Shown here: piece by piece, positions 8,595 through 19,803 of the stretch
Layout of the letters: each line of letters starts with the position of its first letter
How positions within the stretch are numbered: position 1 is the stretch's first letter
Origin: Gammaproteobacteria bacterium
GTDB taxonomy: Bacteria; Pseudomonadota; Gammaproteobacteria; Pseudomonadales; JADFDG01
Direction of reading: 5' to 3'
Length of the DNA: 50,434 bases
Assembly (NCBI GenBank): GCA_018262975.1
Contig: JADFDG010000021.1
Span: 1-50,434 of the forward strand
Notes under the pieces: model-generated
Told to the model about the DNA's origin: nothing
The model's database searches: none
The model's input: only the letters and a program-made list of their open reading frames with translations
Translations under genes and position numbers: made by a program

Positions 8595-9359
8595 TTACAG
8601 GCCGGCAATGCGCTTGAGCAGGCCGCGGGTGAAGCCACCCGGCAGTGCCCGCGACAGCGGCCACGCGAGTTTCAGTTGCGCGGTGACTTCGCGGTGCACG
8701 GCCGGCGCCTGCACCAGTTTCCACACCTCCTCCGCCACGTCGGCCGGGCCGATGTTCACGCCCAGCCGTTCGACGATCTTCGAGCGGAACGGCTGCGACG
8801 ACACCATGTGCGTGTTCACGAACGGCGGCGCCAGGTCGCTCACGCGGATGCCGTGGCGCTCCCACTCGATGTCCAGCGCCTCGGTGATGGCGCGCACCGC
8901 GTGCTTGGTGGCCGAGTAGGTGGCGAAGGTGGGAATGCCGTAGGTCGCCGACGCCGAACTCATGTTCACCACGTGCGCGCCGGGCGTGGCCTTCAGGTAG
9001 GGAAACGCCGCGTGCAGGCAGGTGAGCACGCCCTTGAGGTTGATGTCCACCTGCAGGTGCTGGTCCTCGAGCGGCATCTCCTCGAAGTGACCGATGCGCA
9101 GCACGCCGGCGTTGTTGTGCAGCACGCGCAGCTGCCCACCGGTGCCGGCGGCAAACTCCGCGAACGCGCGGGCGACCGACGCCGGGTCGCTGACATCCAT
9201 CGGGTGCACCGAGGCGCTGCTGCCGATTTCCCCGGCAAGTTTCGCCAGCCCGGCTTCGTCGCGATCGCCCAGGCCCACGCGCCAACCCTCGCGGGCGAAC
9301 AACAGCGCCGTCTCGCGGCCGATGCCGGCGGCGGCGCCGGTGATGAAGATGGTGTTCAT
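8595..9359 (-). CDS. Short-chain dehydrogenase/reductase
   Basis: A 254-residue NAD(P)-dependent oxidoreductase of the classical SDR type. The cofactor loop TGAAAGIG is at 7-14, NNAG at 82-85, the catalytic Ser in VNMSSASATYG (about 134-135) and YSATK at 148-152. AREGWRVGLGDRDE, with an acidic residue after the second strand, hints at NAD preference. The substrate is unknown. AAGGAG precedes the ATG. The gene overlaps the preceding thioesterase gene by 4 bases (ATGA), so the two are translationally coupled and may act on the same acyl or fatty substrate. Confidence 0.88.
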   Translation of the reverse strand: MNTIFITGAAAGIGRETALLFAREGWRVGLGDRDEAGLAKLAGEIGSSASVHPMDVSDPASVARAFAEFAAGTGGQLRVLHNNAGVLRIGHFEEMPLEDQHLQVDINLKGVLTCLHAAFPYLKATPGAHVVNMSSASATYGIPTFATYSATKHAVRAITEALDIEWERHGIRVSDLAPPFVNTHMVSSQPFRSKIVERLGVNIGPADVAEEVWKLVQAPAVHREVTAQLKLAWPLSRALPGGFTRGLLKRIAGL

Positions 9360-9781
9360 GGGTTCTCCTTGCGGGCAGGCAATGCGTAGCTGCCGGTGAC
9401 GTGCGCGACCATGTCGCTGCCGCCTTCCGAGTAGATCTCCACCTCGAGGAAGGCGAGCCGTGAACCCAGGCGCAGCACGCGCGCTTCGGCCAGCAGGTCG
9501 GCCTGTCCCGGGCGGCTGAGGAAGTTGATGTTGAGGTTGCTGGTCACCGCCATCTCCACGCGGCCCAGCCGCGCCATGATGGCGGCGTACATGGCGGCAT
9601 CGGCCAGCCCCATCAGCGTGGGACCCGACACCGTGCCGCCGGGCCGGACCATGCTGGGGCGGAACGGGTAGCGTGCCACCACGTGGTCGCTGTCCACCCG
9701 GTCGATGCGCAGGTCGATCTCGTCGGCGGCCGGCACCCCGGTACGGATGATGTGCTGGATCTCGGCGGCGGTCAGCGTCAT
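9356..9781 (-). CDS. PaaI-family hotdog thioesterase
   Basis: A 141-residue hotdog-fold protein. [28 protein letters not shown] carries the conserved Gly-rich and Asp-containing helix of the PaaI/YdiI-type acyl-CoA thioesterases, and [28 protein letters not shown] is the following strand pair. It likely hydrolyses an acyl-CoA in the cytoplasm. ATG 9781 (MTLTAAEIQ) is preferred to an upstream start because GGAGA lies before it. The gene overlaps the downstream SDR gene by 4 bases. It is divergent from proS with 137 bases between them. Confidence 0.85.
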   Translation of the reverse strand: MTLTAAEIQHIIRTGVPAADEIDLRIDRVDSDHVVARYPFRPSMVRPGGTVSGPTLMGLADAAMYAAIMARLGRVEMAVTSNLNINFLSRPGQADLLAEARVLRLGSRLAFLEVEIYSEGGSDMVAHVTGSYALPARKENP

Positions 9782-9875
9782 GCACGATTCTCCGGGCAAG
9801 CGGGCATCCTGTATACCAGCAAGGCACGGCGACCGGCAGTGGCCGCGCTGCCTGTACGCTCCCGGCCGCCCCGCC

Positions 9876-9881
9876 TACAAT
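9876..9881 (+). promoter_or_regulatory. Possible -10 box of proS
   Basis: TACAAT stands 38 bases before the proS ATG in the divergent intergenic region. No good -35 box is seen 16-18 bp upstream, so this is tentative. Confidence 0.35.
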
Positions 9882-9918
9882 CACGGTCCTTCCCTCTCCC
9901 GCCGGCCCAGTCCCCGCC

Positions 9919-11649
9919 ATGCGCACCAGCCAGTACCTGCTCGCCACCGTCCGCGAAACCCCCGCCGATGCCGTCGTCATCAGCCACCAGTTGATGATCC
10001 GTGCCGGGATGATCCGCAAGCTGTCCTCGGGCCTGTACAACTGGCTGCCGACCGGCCTGAAGGTGCTGCGCAAGGTCGAGCGCATCGTGCGCGAGGAAAT
10101 GGACCGCTCCGGCGCCCAGGAAGTGCTGATGCCGGTGGTGCAGCCACTGGAGCTGTGGCAGGAATCCGGCCGCGAACAGGGCTACGGCCCGGAGCTGCTG
10201 CGCTTCAAGGATCGCCACGGCAACCCGTTCGCGCTCGGCCCGACGCACGAGGAAGTGATCACCGACCTGGTGCGCAACGAACTGCAGAGCTACAAGCAGC
10301 TGCCGGCGAACTTCTACCAGATCCAGACCAAGTTCCGCGACGAGACGCGCCCGCGTTTCGGCGTGATGCGCGCGCGCGAGTTCATCATGAAGGACGCCTA
10401 TTCCTTCCATGCCGACCACGCCAGCCTGCAGAAGACCTACGACGTGATGCACGCGACCTACTGCCGCATCTTCGATCGCCTGGGCCTCGATTACCGCCCG
10501 GTGCTGGCCGACACCGGCTCCATCGGCGGCACCGGTTCGCACGAATTCCACGTGCTCGCCTCCTCCGGCGAGGACGCCATCGCCTTCTCCGACAGCAGTG
10601 ACTTCGCCGCCAACGTCGAACTGGCCGAGGCGGTGTCGCCGGCCGGCGCCCGCCCGGCCGCCACCCAGGCGCAGGCCAAGGTCGCCACCCCGGGCAAGCA
10701 CAGCATCGAGGACGTCTGCGAGTTCCTTAACGTCAGCGCCGACCGCGTCGCCAAGACGCTGATCGTCTACGGCAAGGCCGACGAGAAGGGCAAGCAGGGC
10801 CTGGTCGCGCTGGTGGTGCGCGGTGACCACGAACTGAACGCCATCAAGGCCGAGAAGCTGGCTGCCGTGCACGCGCCGCTGGCGTTTGCCTCCGACGCCG
10901 ACATCCGTGCCGTGGTCGGCGCCGGCGCCGGTTCGCTGGGCCCGGTCGGCCTGTCCATTCCCGTCTACGTCGACCGCAGCGCGGCGCACCTGGCCGACTT
11001 CGTGTGCGGCGCCAACGAGGACGGCTTCCACCTCACCGGCGTGAACTGGGATCGTGATGCCACGCCGACCGCGGTGGTGGACATCCGCAACGTCGTCGAG
11101 GGCGATCCGTCGCCGGACGGCAAGGGCTCCATCGTCATCAAGCGCGGCATCGAGGTCGGTCACATCTTCCAGCTGGGCGACAAGTATTCGTCGGCGCTGA
11201 AGGCCACCGTGCTGGGCGAAGACGGCCGTCCGCTGGTGATGACCATGGGCTGCTACGGCATCGGCGTGTCGCGCGTGGTGGCGGCCGCCATCGAGCAGAA
11301 CAACGACGCCAACGGCATCATCTGGCCGGACGCCATCGCGCCGTTCGAGATCTGCATCGTGCCCACCAACATCAAGAAGAGCGAGCGCGAGAAGGATGCA
11401 GCCGAGCGCCTGTACGCCGACCTGCTCGGCCTGGGCTATGACGTGCTGTTCGACGACCGCGAGAAGGAACGCGTGGGCGTGAAGTTCAGCGACATGGAAC
11501 TGATCGGCATCCCGCACCGCATCCTGGTGAGCGAGAAGGGCCTCGACGGCGGGACGCTGGAGTACAAGAACCGCCGCACCGGCGAAGTCAGCCACGTGCC
11601 GGTCAACGACGTGAGGGACTTCCTGGCGTCGGTGGTCCGTCGCGGCTGA
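9919..11649 (+). CDS. proS: Prolyl-tRNA synthetase
   Basis: A 576-residue class II aminoacyl-tRNA synthetase charging tRNA-Pro with proline. It begins [18 protein letters not shown], followed by the motif 1 region [18 protein letters not shown] and [11 protein letters not shown]. Motif 2 is in [27 protein letters not shown] and motif 3 in [20 protein letters not shown]. The segment between motifs 2 and 3 (about 225-400) is the INS editing domain of the bacterial-type enzyme, which clears Ala-tRNA-Pro. The C-terminal anticodon-binding domain begins at [11 protein letters not shown]. Length and order are as expected. A nested REP cluster lies just after the stop. Confidence 0.97.
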   Translation: MRTSQYLLATVRETPADAVVISHQLMIRAGMIRKLSSGLYNWLPTGLKVLRKVERIVREEMDRSGAQEVLMPVVQPLELWQESGREQGYGPELLRFKDRHGNPFALGPTHEEVITDLVRNELQSYKQLPANFYQIQTKFRDETRPRFGVMRAREFIMKDAYSFHADHASLQKTYDVMHATYCRIFDRLGLDYRPVLADTGSIGGTGSHEFHVLASSGEDAIAFSDSSDFAANVELAEAVSPAGARPAATQAQAKVATPGKHSIEDVCEFLNVSADRVAKTLIVYGKADEKGKQGLVALVVRGDHELNAIKAEKLAAVHAPLAFASDADIRAVVGAGAGSLGPVGLSIPVYVDRSAAHLADFVCGANEDGFHLTGVNWDRDATPTAVVDIRNVVEGDPSPDGKGSIVIKRGIEVGHIFQLGDKYSSALKATVLGEDGRPLVMTMGCYGIGVSRVVAAAIEQNNDANGIIWPDAIAPFEICIVPTNIKKSEREKDAAERLYADLLGLGYDVLFDDREKERVGVKFSDMELIGIPHRILVSEKGLDGGTLEYKNRRTGEVSHVPVNDVRDFLASVVRRG

Positions 11650-11661
11650 CGCCACGCGCAT

Positions 11662-11685
11662 GCAGGGAGGGGGCCATGCCCCCGA
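11662..11685 (+). repeat. REP-like palindrome, copy 5 (forward, outer)
   Basis: GCAGGGAGGGGGC-CAT-GCCCCCGA. It is the outer left arm of the nested cluster; its linker GCTCTTGCTCC is complementary to that of copy 8. Confidence 0.85.
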
Positions 11686-11701
11686 TGCTCTTGCTCCTCA
11701 T

Positions 11702-11725
11702 GTAGAGAGGGGGCCATGCCCCCGA
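11702..11725 (+). repeat. REP-like palindrome, copy 6 (forward, inner)
   Basis: Full GTAG-headed copy. With copy 7 it forms a perfect 27-bp inverted repeat (11702-11728 with 11739-11765) around a 10-base centre. Confidence 0.88.
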
Positions 11726-11741
11726 CCGCGTTGAAAAACGG

Positions 11742-11765
11742 TCGGGGGCATGGCCCCCTCTCTAC
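11742..11765 (-). repeat. REP-like palindrome, copy 7 (inverted, inner)
   Basis: Inverted partner of copy 6; identical in sequence on the minus strand. Confidence 0.88.
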
Positions 11766-11781
11766 GTCTGGAGCAAGAGCG

Positions 11782-11805
11782 TCGGGGGCATTGCCCCCTC
11801 ACTGC
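11782..11805 (-). repeat. REP-like palindrome, copy 8 (inverted, outer)
   Basis: GCAGTGAGGGGGC-AAT-GCCCCCGA on the minus strand. It is the outer right arm of the nested cluster, 18 bases before the end of the convergent DUF4062 gene. Confidence 0.85.
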
Positions 11806-11823
11806 ATCAGGGGAAGGAAGCGG

Positions 11824-12861
11824 TCAGGGCTGGCGGCGGACGGCGAGCAGACCAACCATGTACTGGTCGCCCTGCGGCGTGAGTTGCCAGGTGGGCTGGT
11901 TGCCCGGGCCCACGCCCAGGCCCTTGCGGATGTAGCCCATCGCGCGGAAGTGCATCTTGATGGTGTTGAACGACACCGGGCTCACCACGATGTCGCGCAC
12001 CGCGTGCGCCTGCTTGTGCTGGTCGGCCACGTCCTTGAGCGCACCGTCGCCGATGCGCGCGGCGAGCGCGGCACGCATCTGGTCCTCGTTGACCTCGTTC
12101 ATCATGGTCGGCGCGAGGGTGGCGAATACCGCGTCCCAGGTCATCTGCGTCTTCGCCTGCGTGACGATGCAGTTGCCCTTCACGTAGACGTTGCAGCTGT
12201 AGTTGATGTTGGTGAGGTCGGAGCCGCGCGCGAGGACTTCCGGCTTGACCGCGCGGCTGCCGTTGGTGAGCTGGTCGATCTCGCGGCGCAATTCGTCGAG
12301 CTGGCGACGCAACTCCTGGTTCTCGCGCACGGCATTGAGGTCGGCCACCTGCCCCGCCCGTACCCAGCCGCTCGCCGGGTGGGTCTTTACCAGCTGGCTC
12401 ACCACGCGCTGGATGCCGCTGCGCAGGTCGTCAGGCTGGCTCCACGGGCGCACCAGGGTGCCGCGTGCGACCAGTTCCTTGAAGTCGCGCAGGCGTGCCA
12501 CGCCCTCCGCGGTGCGCTCGCGCTTGTCGACCGGCAGGCCGTCCGGGTGCTCGTGCACCAGCGAGGCCATGGGCTTGCGCTTGGTCTGCGCGTAGATGAA
12601 TTCACGGTGCGTGTAACTGATGCCGGTGGGCGCCAGGCTGCCGTAACGACCACCGACCACGATGATGTAGTAGTCGCACTCGTCGATCAGCGCCTTGATG
12701 GTATTCCACTGCTCGGCACCGGGGTCGCGCGGGCACAGGTCGACGCCCACCGGGATGCAGCCGCAGCCCAGCAAGGCTTCGACCACGCGCTGGCGTTCAT
12801 CCCGCAGGTCATCGCAGGTCGCGCTGACGAAAACCTGGTACTTCTTGTTTTCGGTGCTCAC
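11824..12861 (-). CDS. DUF4062-domain protein
   Basis: A 345-residue protein. The N-terminal domain (about 8-100) has the DUF4062 motifs YQVFVSATCDDLRDER, CDYYIIVVGGRYGS and SYTHREFIYA; this family resembles TIR-like nucleotide folds and occurs in STAND and anti-phage proteins. A charged coiled coil follows (about 170-205, ENQELRRQLDELRREIDQL), then a C-terminal helical region that may be a winged helix (about 290-335). There is no NTPase domain. It starts with GTG and lacks a clear ribosome binding site. It stands alone between the REP cluster after proS and a divergent sensor kinase. The function is unknown; a defence or signalling role is only suggested by the family. Confidence 0.8.
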   Translation of the reverse strand: MSTENKKYQVFVSATCDDLRDERQRVVEALLGCGCIPVGVDLCPRDPGAEQWNTIKALIDECDYYIIVVGGRYGSLAPTGISYTHREFIYAQTKRKPMASLVHEHPDGLPVDKRERTAEGVARLRDFKELVARGTLVRPWSQPDDLRSGIQRVVSQLVKTHPASGWVRAGQVADLNAVRENQELRRQLDELRREIDQLTNGSRAVKPEVLARGSDLTNINYSCNVYVKGNCIVTQAKTQMTWDAVFATLAPTMMNEVNEDQMRAALAARIGDGALKDVADQHKQAHAVRDIVVSPVSFNTIKMHFRAMGYIRKGLGVGPGNQPTWQLTPQGDQYMVGLLAVRRQP

Positions 12862-12938
12862 GATCGACAGGAACCCGGGGAACGAGGGGATGGCAAAGGC
12901 CGGAGCGCCGCGGCTGGGCAGTCGCGGGACCGTCGGCG

Positions 12939-12944
12939 ATTATA
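12939..12944 (-). promoter_or_regulatory. Probable -10 box of the DUF4062 gene
   Basis: On the minus strand this reads TATAAT exactly, about 80 bases before the GTG start. No convincing -35 box is seen 16-18 bp upstream. Confidence 0.45.
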
Positions 12945-13064
12945 AACACAGCAGTAAAGGGTATCCCAGCACCGGTGGGCCTTGCCCCCCCTGAACGGGC
13001 GGTCGGCGATTGGCTGGCCCTGCCCGAAGGCGGTAGGCTGGGTCGTCGCCAGGGAACGGATGCG

Positions 13065-14936
<1,872 letters not shown>

Positions 14937-14943
14937 GCGTCAG

Positions 14944-17900
14944 TCAACCGCGACGGCGGCGCCGGGCGATCGCCAGCAGCAGCGGCGCCAGGAAATAGAC
15001 ACCGGTGCCGCCCAGGAAGTCGATACCGAGAATGTCGCTGAGGTCATCGTCGCCGAGGATCGCGCCGCCGTTGCCCGTCGGACGATCAATCGTCAGGGTG
15101 ACAGTGGCCGTGGTTTCGCGACGCAGCGACAGGCACTCCTGGTAGGCCGCATAGAGCGGGTCGGTGACCGGCACCTCTACACAACCGTTACGGTCCTTGA
15201 CCGAATAGGTAAAGGTCTCGCCGAACGGGTTAAAGGTGTTGTAGGGCGTCCAGCGCATGTCACCGGTCACACTGTCCAGTACCAGGCGCCCGAACTCGCA
15301 CTCGAAGGTACCGGGCTCGCCGTCAACCTCATCGCAACCAGTGACGGTGAGCGTGGACGGATCAAGGCCGTTGTTGGCCATGATGGTGGCATCGTAGTCC
15401 TCGTCGTTGTCGAGCACGTTGAACACTGCCACCTGCCCGACGCCGACCACCACCAGGTCGTTGCGCGCCACCGGCGGCACGTTGAGGACCGCGACCTCGA
15501 CATCGGTCTGGTTCGAGACTACGCCGCCTTCGGTGTATACCTCGTAATCAAGCGTGCGCAATCCACCGGATGTATCACCGCTGGCCAGCACGCCACCACT
15601 GTCGTAGCGAATCACGTAACCCGGCGCAAGCATCGCCGGCGTGACCGCGGTTACGCGGGCGAGCTCGGCGGCTTCGCTGTCGGTGCCGCTCCAGCCGGCG
15701 ACGAAGTCCTCCGGGAAATCTCCATTGAGATACGCGGCCGGTACCCGGTCGACGGTGATGTCGTCTTCGGCGGGAATATCGAGGATGACACGCAGGTCAT
15801 CCAGATCGTCCTTGCGCAGGAAATCGATGGTATCCGTGGGGGTGCCGGGGTAGACGACAACGCAGGGGTCGCCCGCGAGGTCGGTATAGCGAACCTGCGG
15901 TGCCGCCGACAGGTCGAGCAGCGTGCAGTCGCGCTTGATCGGGTCGATCGAGTCGAAAACGTCGTTGGCGAGCACATCGACCATCACCAGGCGATCACGA
16001 CGGTTCGTGTTGCTGGCGTTGTCGGACACCGCGGTGACCTGTACGTGCTCGAAGGCACCCTGGTCGCAGCGACCACCGGACTCCCTGCTGCCACCGCGCT
16101 GGTCGATCGTGGCGCAGGCATTGCTGGCGCGGGTCAGGGCATCCACCAGGACTGCCGGGTTGCCGCGATCGATGATGAAACCGGCGACGGCAAGCGCCTG
16201 CGGGTCATTGAAGCCGTGGGTCTGCGTGCTGCCGCCATTGTCGGCCAGCGGCGCCAGGTACGCAGCGGAAGTGCCGTCGTACACATCGGTGTCCAGCGCG
16301 TAGAGGTTGGCCGCGCCGACCGGCCCGATGGGACAGGTGGCATCCGCGAGCATCTCGCCATACAGGTTATAGGTCGCCGCGGCATTGCCGGCGCCGCAAT
16401 TCGCATCAAGCACGCCGGCGGCAGCACGGTTGGCCGCCACGATGCTGTTGGAGAGCGTGGTGGTGGCACCGCCAGCGCTGAACTCGATGGCGGCCCGCTG
16501 CACGGCGGGCGAGGCATAGGTATCGACGCCGGAGAGGTTGTCGACCACGGTGAGGTTGCGCAGCGTGGCGCCGCTGGTTGCACCGGACAGGTCCAGTGCT
16601 CCGGAACCGGCGGTACTCTCGTTGCCACTGAATGTCGAGTTGGCGATCACCACCTCGCTGGCAGTCTTGATCGCGAGCACGGCCGCCTGCGCCGCGGACC
16701 GGTTGTTGATGAAGGTGGAACCCGACACCCGCACGACGTGGCGGCCGGACGCGCTCATGGCCACCGCGCCACCACCGGAATCGTTGATGCCGGTACTGCT
16801 ATTGCCGTCAAAAAGGGAGTTGGTCACGACCAGGTTGCTGTTACTCCCCAGCAGGTAAATGGCCCCGCCAGCACGCGCGGAATTGTTGCGAAGCACCGAG
16901 TCACTGATGGACACGCCGCCGATGGAGTTGATGGCCCCGCCGTCATTGGTTCCGGCATCACCGTTCTCCAGCACCATGCGCTGGATGACGATACTGCCGC
17001 GGCTGTTGATCAACGGGAAAGCCGGGCCAGTTGCGCTTCGGCTGATCGTACAAGTGACCGGACTGTTCTCCGGGCAGCGGATGGTGACACCACCCCAGGC
17101 GTCGAGCGTGGCGTTGAGCGTCACCTGCGAAACCGGCACACCATCTTTATCGCGCGCGAACTCGATGATGTCAGGACCCTCGTTGCCATCGAGGCAGTCA
17201 CCCAGCGTCAGGTTGGCCTGGTCGTTGCGGGCCGTGGAGAGCGCTTCGCGCAACGTGCAAAAGCCATCACCGGGGTTCTCGACCGGGATACCGGACGCGT
17301 TGACCGGGTCGAGGCCGGAGTTCACGTAGATGATGTTCTCGACTGCTTGCGCCGGCAGCCCGGCCAGCAACAACAGGCCCGCGCACAGGGCTGGACGCAG
17401 GCGGCGTACACGGCCGCGCAGGCCGAGCAACGCCACGGCGAGCAGCCACCAAGGTCCCGCTGCGCCGCCGATGCTGCTGCTGGTGATGCCGCCGGCACTC
17501 TCGGTGTTGACGTGGGCAATGCCGCTCAGGGTGCCACGCACGGTAGTCCCGGTTGCGACCTCGTCCGTCTGCCAGCCGGCGGCGTAAGTGACGTTCGTTT
17601 CACCGCGGAACCCGGGCACCGGCGTGAACAGGATGGCCTCGTGCAAACCGGCGGCAGCGAGGTCGCGGCAGGTCTGCGGCAGCGCAGGGTCATTGATATC
17701 CACCACGTTTGCACCCGGGTGACGGTCGAGGTACTCAACAGGATCGGAACTGGCAATGACCACCTGCGTGCCGGCACGCTCGATGCGAACGATCTCCAGC
17801 GAGTAACGCGTGTACCAGGCGTCCCCGATATCGTTGGCGAGCACGTCCAGGCAGGCCGTCTCGTTGACGAGGATGGTCAGGCGATCGTCCTTGCGCCGGC

Positions 17901-19593
17901 CGATCTGGTATTCCATGGCACCGATATCGCAATCGCTGTCGATGGCGGACGCGCGCTCGCGGTTGGCCTGGTCCGTCGCAGCACAGGAAGCGGACTGCTG
18001 CGAACCCGCACCGCGATTGACCAGGCGGTTCTCGGTGAGGGACAGCACGTCCACGGGGTAGCGCGGAATGTACGCGCCCAGGTCGGCATCGAGGGTCTGC
18101 ACCAGCCAGGTCCAGACTGTCTGGCCGGCAGGCAACTCGAAGTTGGTATTCGCGGGCGCCAGCAGATCGTCGTAGCGCAGGCCGGGGCAGCCAGTGGCCG
18201 CCGTGGCGTAGTAGTTGTGCAGGAAGTTGGCGTCGTCGACCGTCACGGCAGTGAAATCACAGTCGGCGGTACCGGCGGGACCGCCACCGGTATTGCCGGC
18301 GAGCAGGCTGTTGTAGACCGTCGCGGCATCGGCGGCGACCAGTTGCAGGCCGCCGGTACCATTCGCCGCGGTATTGTCGATCATGGTGACGTTGTTGAGC
18401 GCCAACGTGCCCCCGCCCACATCGACCTGGACGGTGGCGCGGTCACCGGCAACGTTCTCGCCGAACGTCGCGTTGGTGATCGTCACGACGCTGCCATTGC
18501 CGAGCGCATGGACGGCCGACCCGGCAAGTGCCTGGTTGTCGACCACGCTTGCACGCAGGATCGTCAGCGCACCTCCGATATTGGCGGGCGTGAAACTGAC
18601 TGCGCCACCGGCAGTGCCGGCGACGTTGCCCTGACCACCGGATTTGCCCAGCACCACGTCGGTCAGCGAAACGGTACCGCCTGCCGATGCGATGGCACCT
18701 CCTGCCGCCGCAGCCGTATTGGCGGTGAAGCGGCCGCCTTCGACTGTCAGCGCGCCATTCACCTCGACGTATATAGCACCACCATGGGTTGCCAGGTTGC
18801 CCTCGAGGGACACCTTGGCCAACTGCCCGCTGCCGGACAGCAGCAGCGCGCCCCCGTTGCCGGCACCGGCATTGCCGCCGGACAACAACAACGACTTGAA
18901 CTCGACGGTATAGCCTTCAGTAACGCTGAACAGGCGACTGGCGCCACTCGTGGTCACGACCGAGCCGTCACCGACACCAACAATGGTGACGTTGACGGCC
19001 ACCGGCACTTCGCCGCGCAAGGCATCGAGGGTATGGACGCCCTCGCGCAGGATCACCGAGTCGAACGATGTGCCGTCATCACAGCCATCGACCTCGTTGT
19101 CGGCTGCGAGGCGGTCCAGTTCGCCCTGGTTGGCCACCAGCGTGCGCTCGATCAGGTCGATGGTTTGCTCGACATCGTCAAGATAGACCTTCTCGTCGGG
19201 CAGCGCCTCGATGTCAGCGACCTGCGCGGCCACGTCGGCGATCAGCACCGTGTCCTGGTCCAGCAGGTCATAGGATGCGAGTTCTTCGCCGAGCAGCTCC
19301 AGTATCTGCAGGACAGTGCCGCGCGGATAGTACTGATTGGGGAACTGCAGGCGCTCGATGTTCTCCGGATCGGCTATGTCGTCGAGGTAGGCCTCGATAC
19401 GATTGCGGCTGTTTTCGCGGGCATTCAGCCGCGCGGCCCGCTCGGAGGCGGCCACCGCCTCCCGGATGGAGCACAACCCGTCGCCGTCGACGGACTCGCC
19501 GAACGTCGTGACCTCGATGGACGCCGCGCCGGCAAATGGCACGACCGAACACAGTGCCACCAAGGCCAGGATACGAGCCCGCAACCGCTTCAT
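14944..19593 (-). CDS. Tandem CSLREA / beta-helix protein with two GlyGly-CTERM-like signals (fused)
   Basis: A 1549-residue secreted protein built from two similar halves. Half one has a signal peptide (1-24), a CSLREA-type box with Cys41 (LCSIREAV), beta-helix repeats of the GGAI type, a DIGAMEYQ choice-of-anchor Q motif, then a DRLTILVN..VLANDI domain. It ends in a GlyGly-CTERM-like tail: GG at 709-710, a hydrophobic helix (715-725) and basic GRVRR. Directly after, 734-750 looks like a new signal peptide ending PAQA. Half two has Cys779 (FCTLREAL), beta-helix repeats, DQGAFEH, a DRLVMVDVLANDV domain, another cadherin/Ig-like stretch and a final tail FLAPLLLAIARRRRRG. No stop separates the halves. 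GAGGA precedes ATG 19593. The function is unknown; surface display or release by rhombosortase is the family expectation. Confidence 0.82.
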   Translation of the reverse strand: MKRLRARILALVALCSVVPFAGAASIEVTTFGESVDGDGLCSIREAVAASERAARLNARENSRNRIEAYLDDIADPENIERLQFPNQYYPRGTVLQILELLGEELASYDLLDQDTVLIADVAAQVADIEALPDEKVYLDDVEQTIDLIERTLVANQGELDRLAADNEVDGCDDGTSFDSVILREGVHTLDALRGEVPVAVNVTIVGVGDGSVVTTSGASRLFSVTEGYTVEFKSLLLSGGNAGAGNGGALLLSGSGQLAKVSLEGNLATHGGAIYVEVNGALTVEGGRFTANTAAAAGGAIASAGGTVSLTDVVLGKSGGQGNVAGTAGGAVSFTPANIGGALTILRASVVDNQALAGSAVHALGNGSVVTITNATFGENVAGDRATVQVDVGGGTLALNNVTMIDNTAANGTGGLQLVAADAATVYNSLLAGNTGGGPAGTADCDFTAVTVDDANFLHNYYATAATGCPGLRYDDLLAPANTNFELPAGQTVWTWLVQTLDADLGAYIPRYPVDVLSLTENRLVNRGAGSQQSASCAATDQANRERASAIDSDCDIGAMEYQIGRRKDDRLTILVNETACLDVLANDIGDAWYTRYSLEIVRIERAGTQVVIASSDPVEYLDRHPGANVVDINDPALPQTCRDLAAAGLHEAILFTPVPGFRGETNVTYAAGWQTDEVATGTTVRGTLSGIAHVNTESAGGITSSSIGGAAGPWWLLAVALLGLRGRVRRLRPALCAGLLLLAGLPAQAVENIIYVNSGLDPVNASGIPVENPGDGFCTLREALSTARNDQANLTLGDCLDGNEGPDIIEFARDKDGVPVSQVTLNATLDAWGGVTIRCPENSPVTCTISRSATGPAFPLINSRGSIVIQRMVLENGDAGTNDGGAINSIGGVSISDSVLRNNSARAGGAIYLLGSNSNLVVTNSLFDGNSSTGINDSGGGAVAMSASGRHVVRVSGSTFINNRSAAQAAVLAIKTASEVVIANSTFSGNESTAGSGALDLSGATSGATLRNLTVVDNLSGVDTYASPAVQRAAIEFSAGGATTTLSNSIVAANRAAAGVLDANCGAGNAAATYNLYGEMLADATCPIGPVGAANLYALDTDVYDGTSAAYLAPLADNGGSTQTHGFNDPQALAVAGFIIDRGNPAVLVDALTRASNACATIDQRGGSRESGGRCDQGAFEHVQVTAVSDNASNTNRRDRLVMVDVLANDVFDSIDPIKRDCTLLDLSAAPQVRYTDLAGDPCVVVYPGTPTDTIDFLRKDDLDDLRVILDIPAEDDITVDRVPAAYLNGDFPEDFVAGWSGTDSEAAELARVTAVTPAMLAPGYVIRYDSGGVLASGDTSGGLRTLDYEVYTEGGVVSNQTDVEVAVLNVPPVARNDLVVVGVGQVAVFNVLDNDEDYDATIMANNGLDPSTLTVTGCDEVDGEPGTFECEFGRLVLDSVTGDMRWTPYNTFNPFGETFTYSVKDRNGCVEVPVTDPLYAAYQECLSLRRETTATVTLTIDRPTGNGGAILGDDDLSDILGIDFLGGTGVYFLAPLLLAIARRRRRG

Positions 19594-19803
19594 CAGGTGT
19601 TCCTCGAGAGTCACGGCTGGTCCCCGCGCGGGGGTGCCGCCTGCTTGTTGTTCTTCGTTGTTCTGCTTGTGGAGCCGGTGCCGCCCCAGTCGGGCAGCGG
19701 ACACCCGAAAACTGCGCACGATGGACGCAGGTTTCCCGCCGGGCAGTTTATCGTTCGCGCGGCGACGCCTAGTGTTGGACTTTTGTTAAGTCCCGGCAAG
19801 GAG

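Noticed and set aside
9778-11661. A 627-codon minus-strand frame opposite proS.
   Set aside because: It has no recognisable family, and proS on the plus strand is certain; GC-rich third positions keep the antisense frame open.
11662-11805. Clustered palindromes as a CRISPR array.
   Set aside because: The units are palindromes in alternating orientation with no regular unique spacers, which fits REP elements and not CRISPR.
19777-19793. Small hairpin (GGACTT / AAGTCC) after hda as a terminator.
   Set aside because: The stem is only 6 bp with no T run in either direction; it could be chance.
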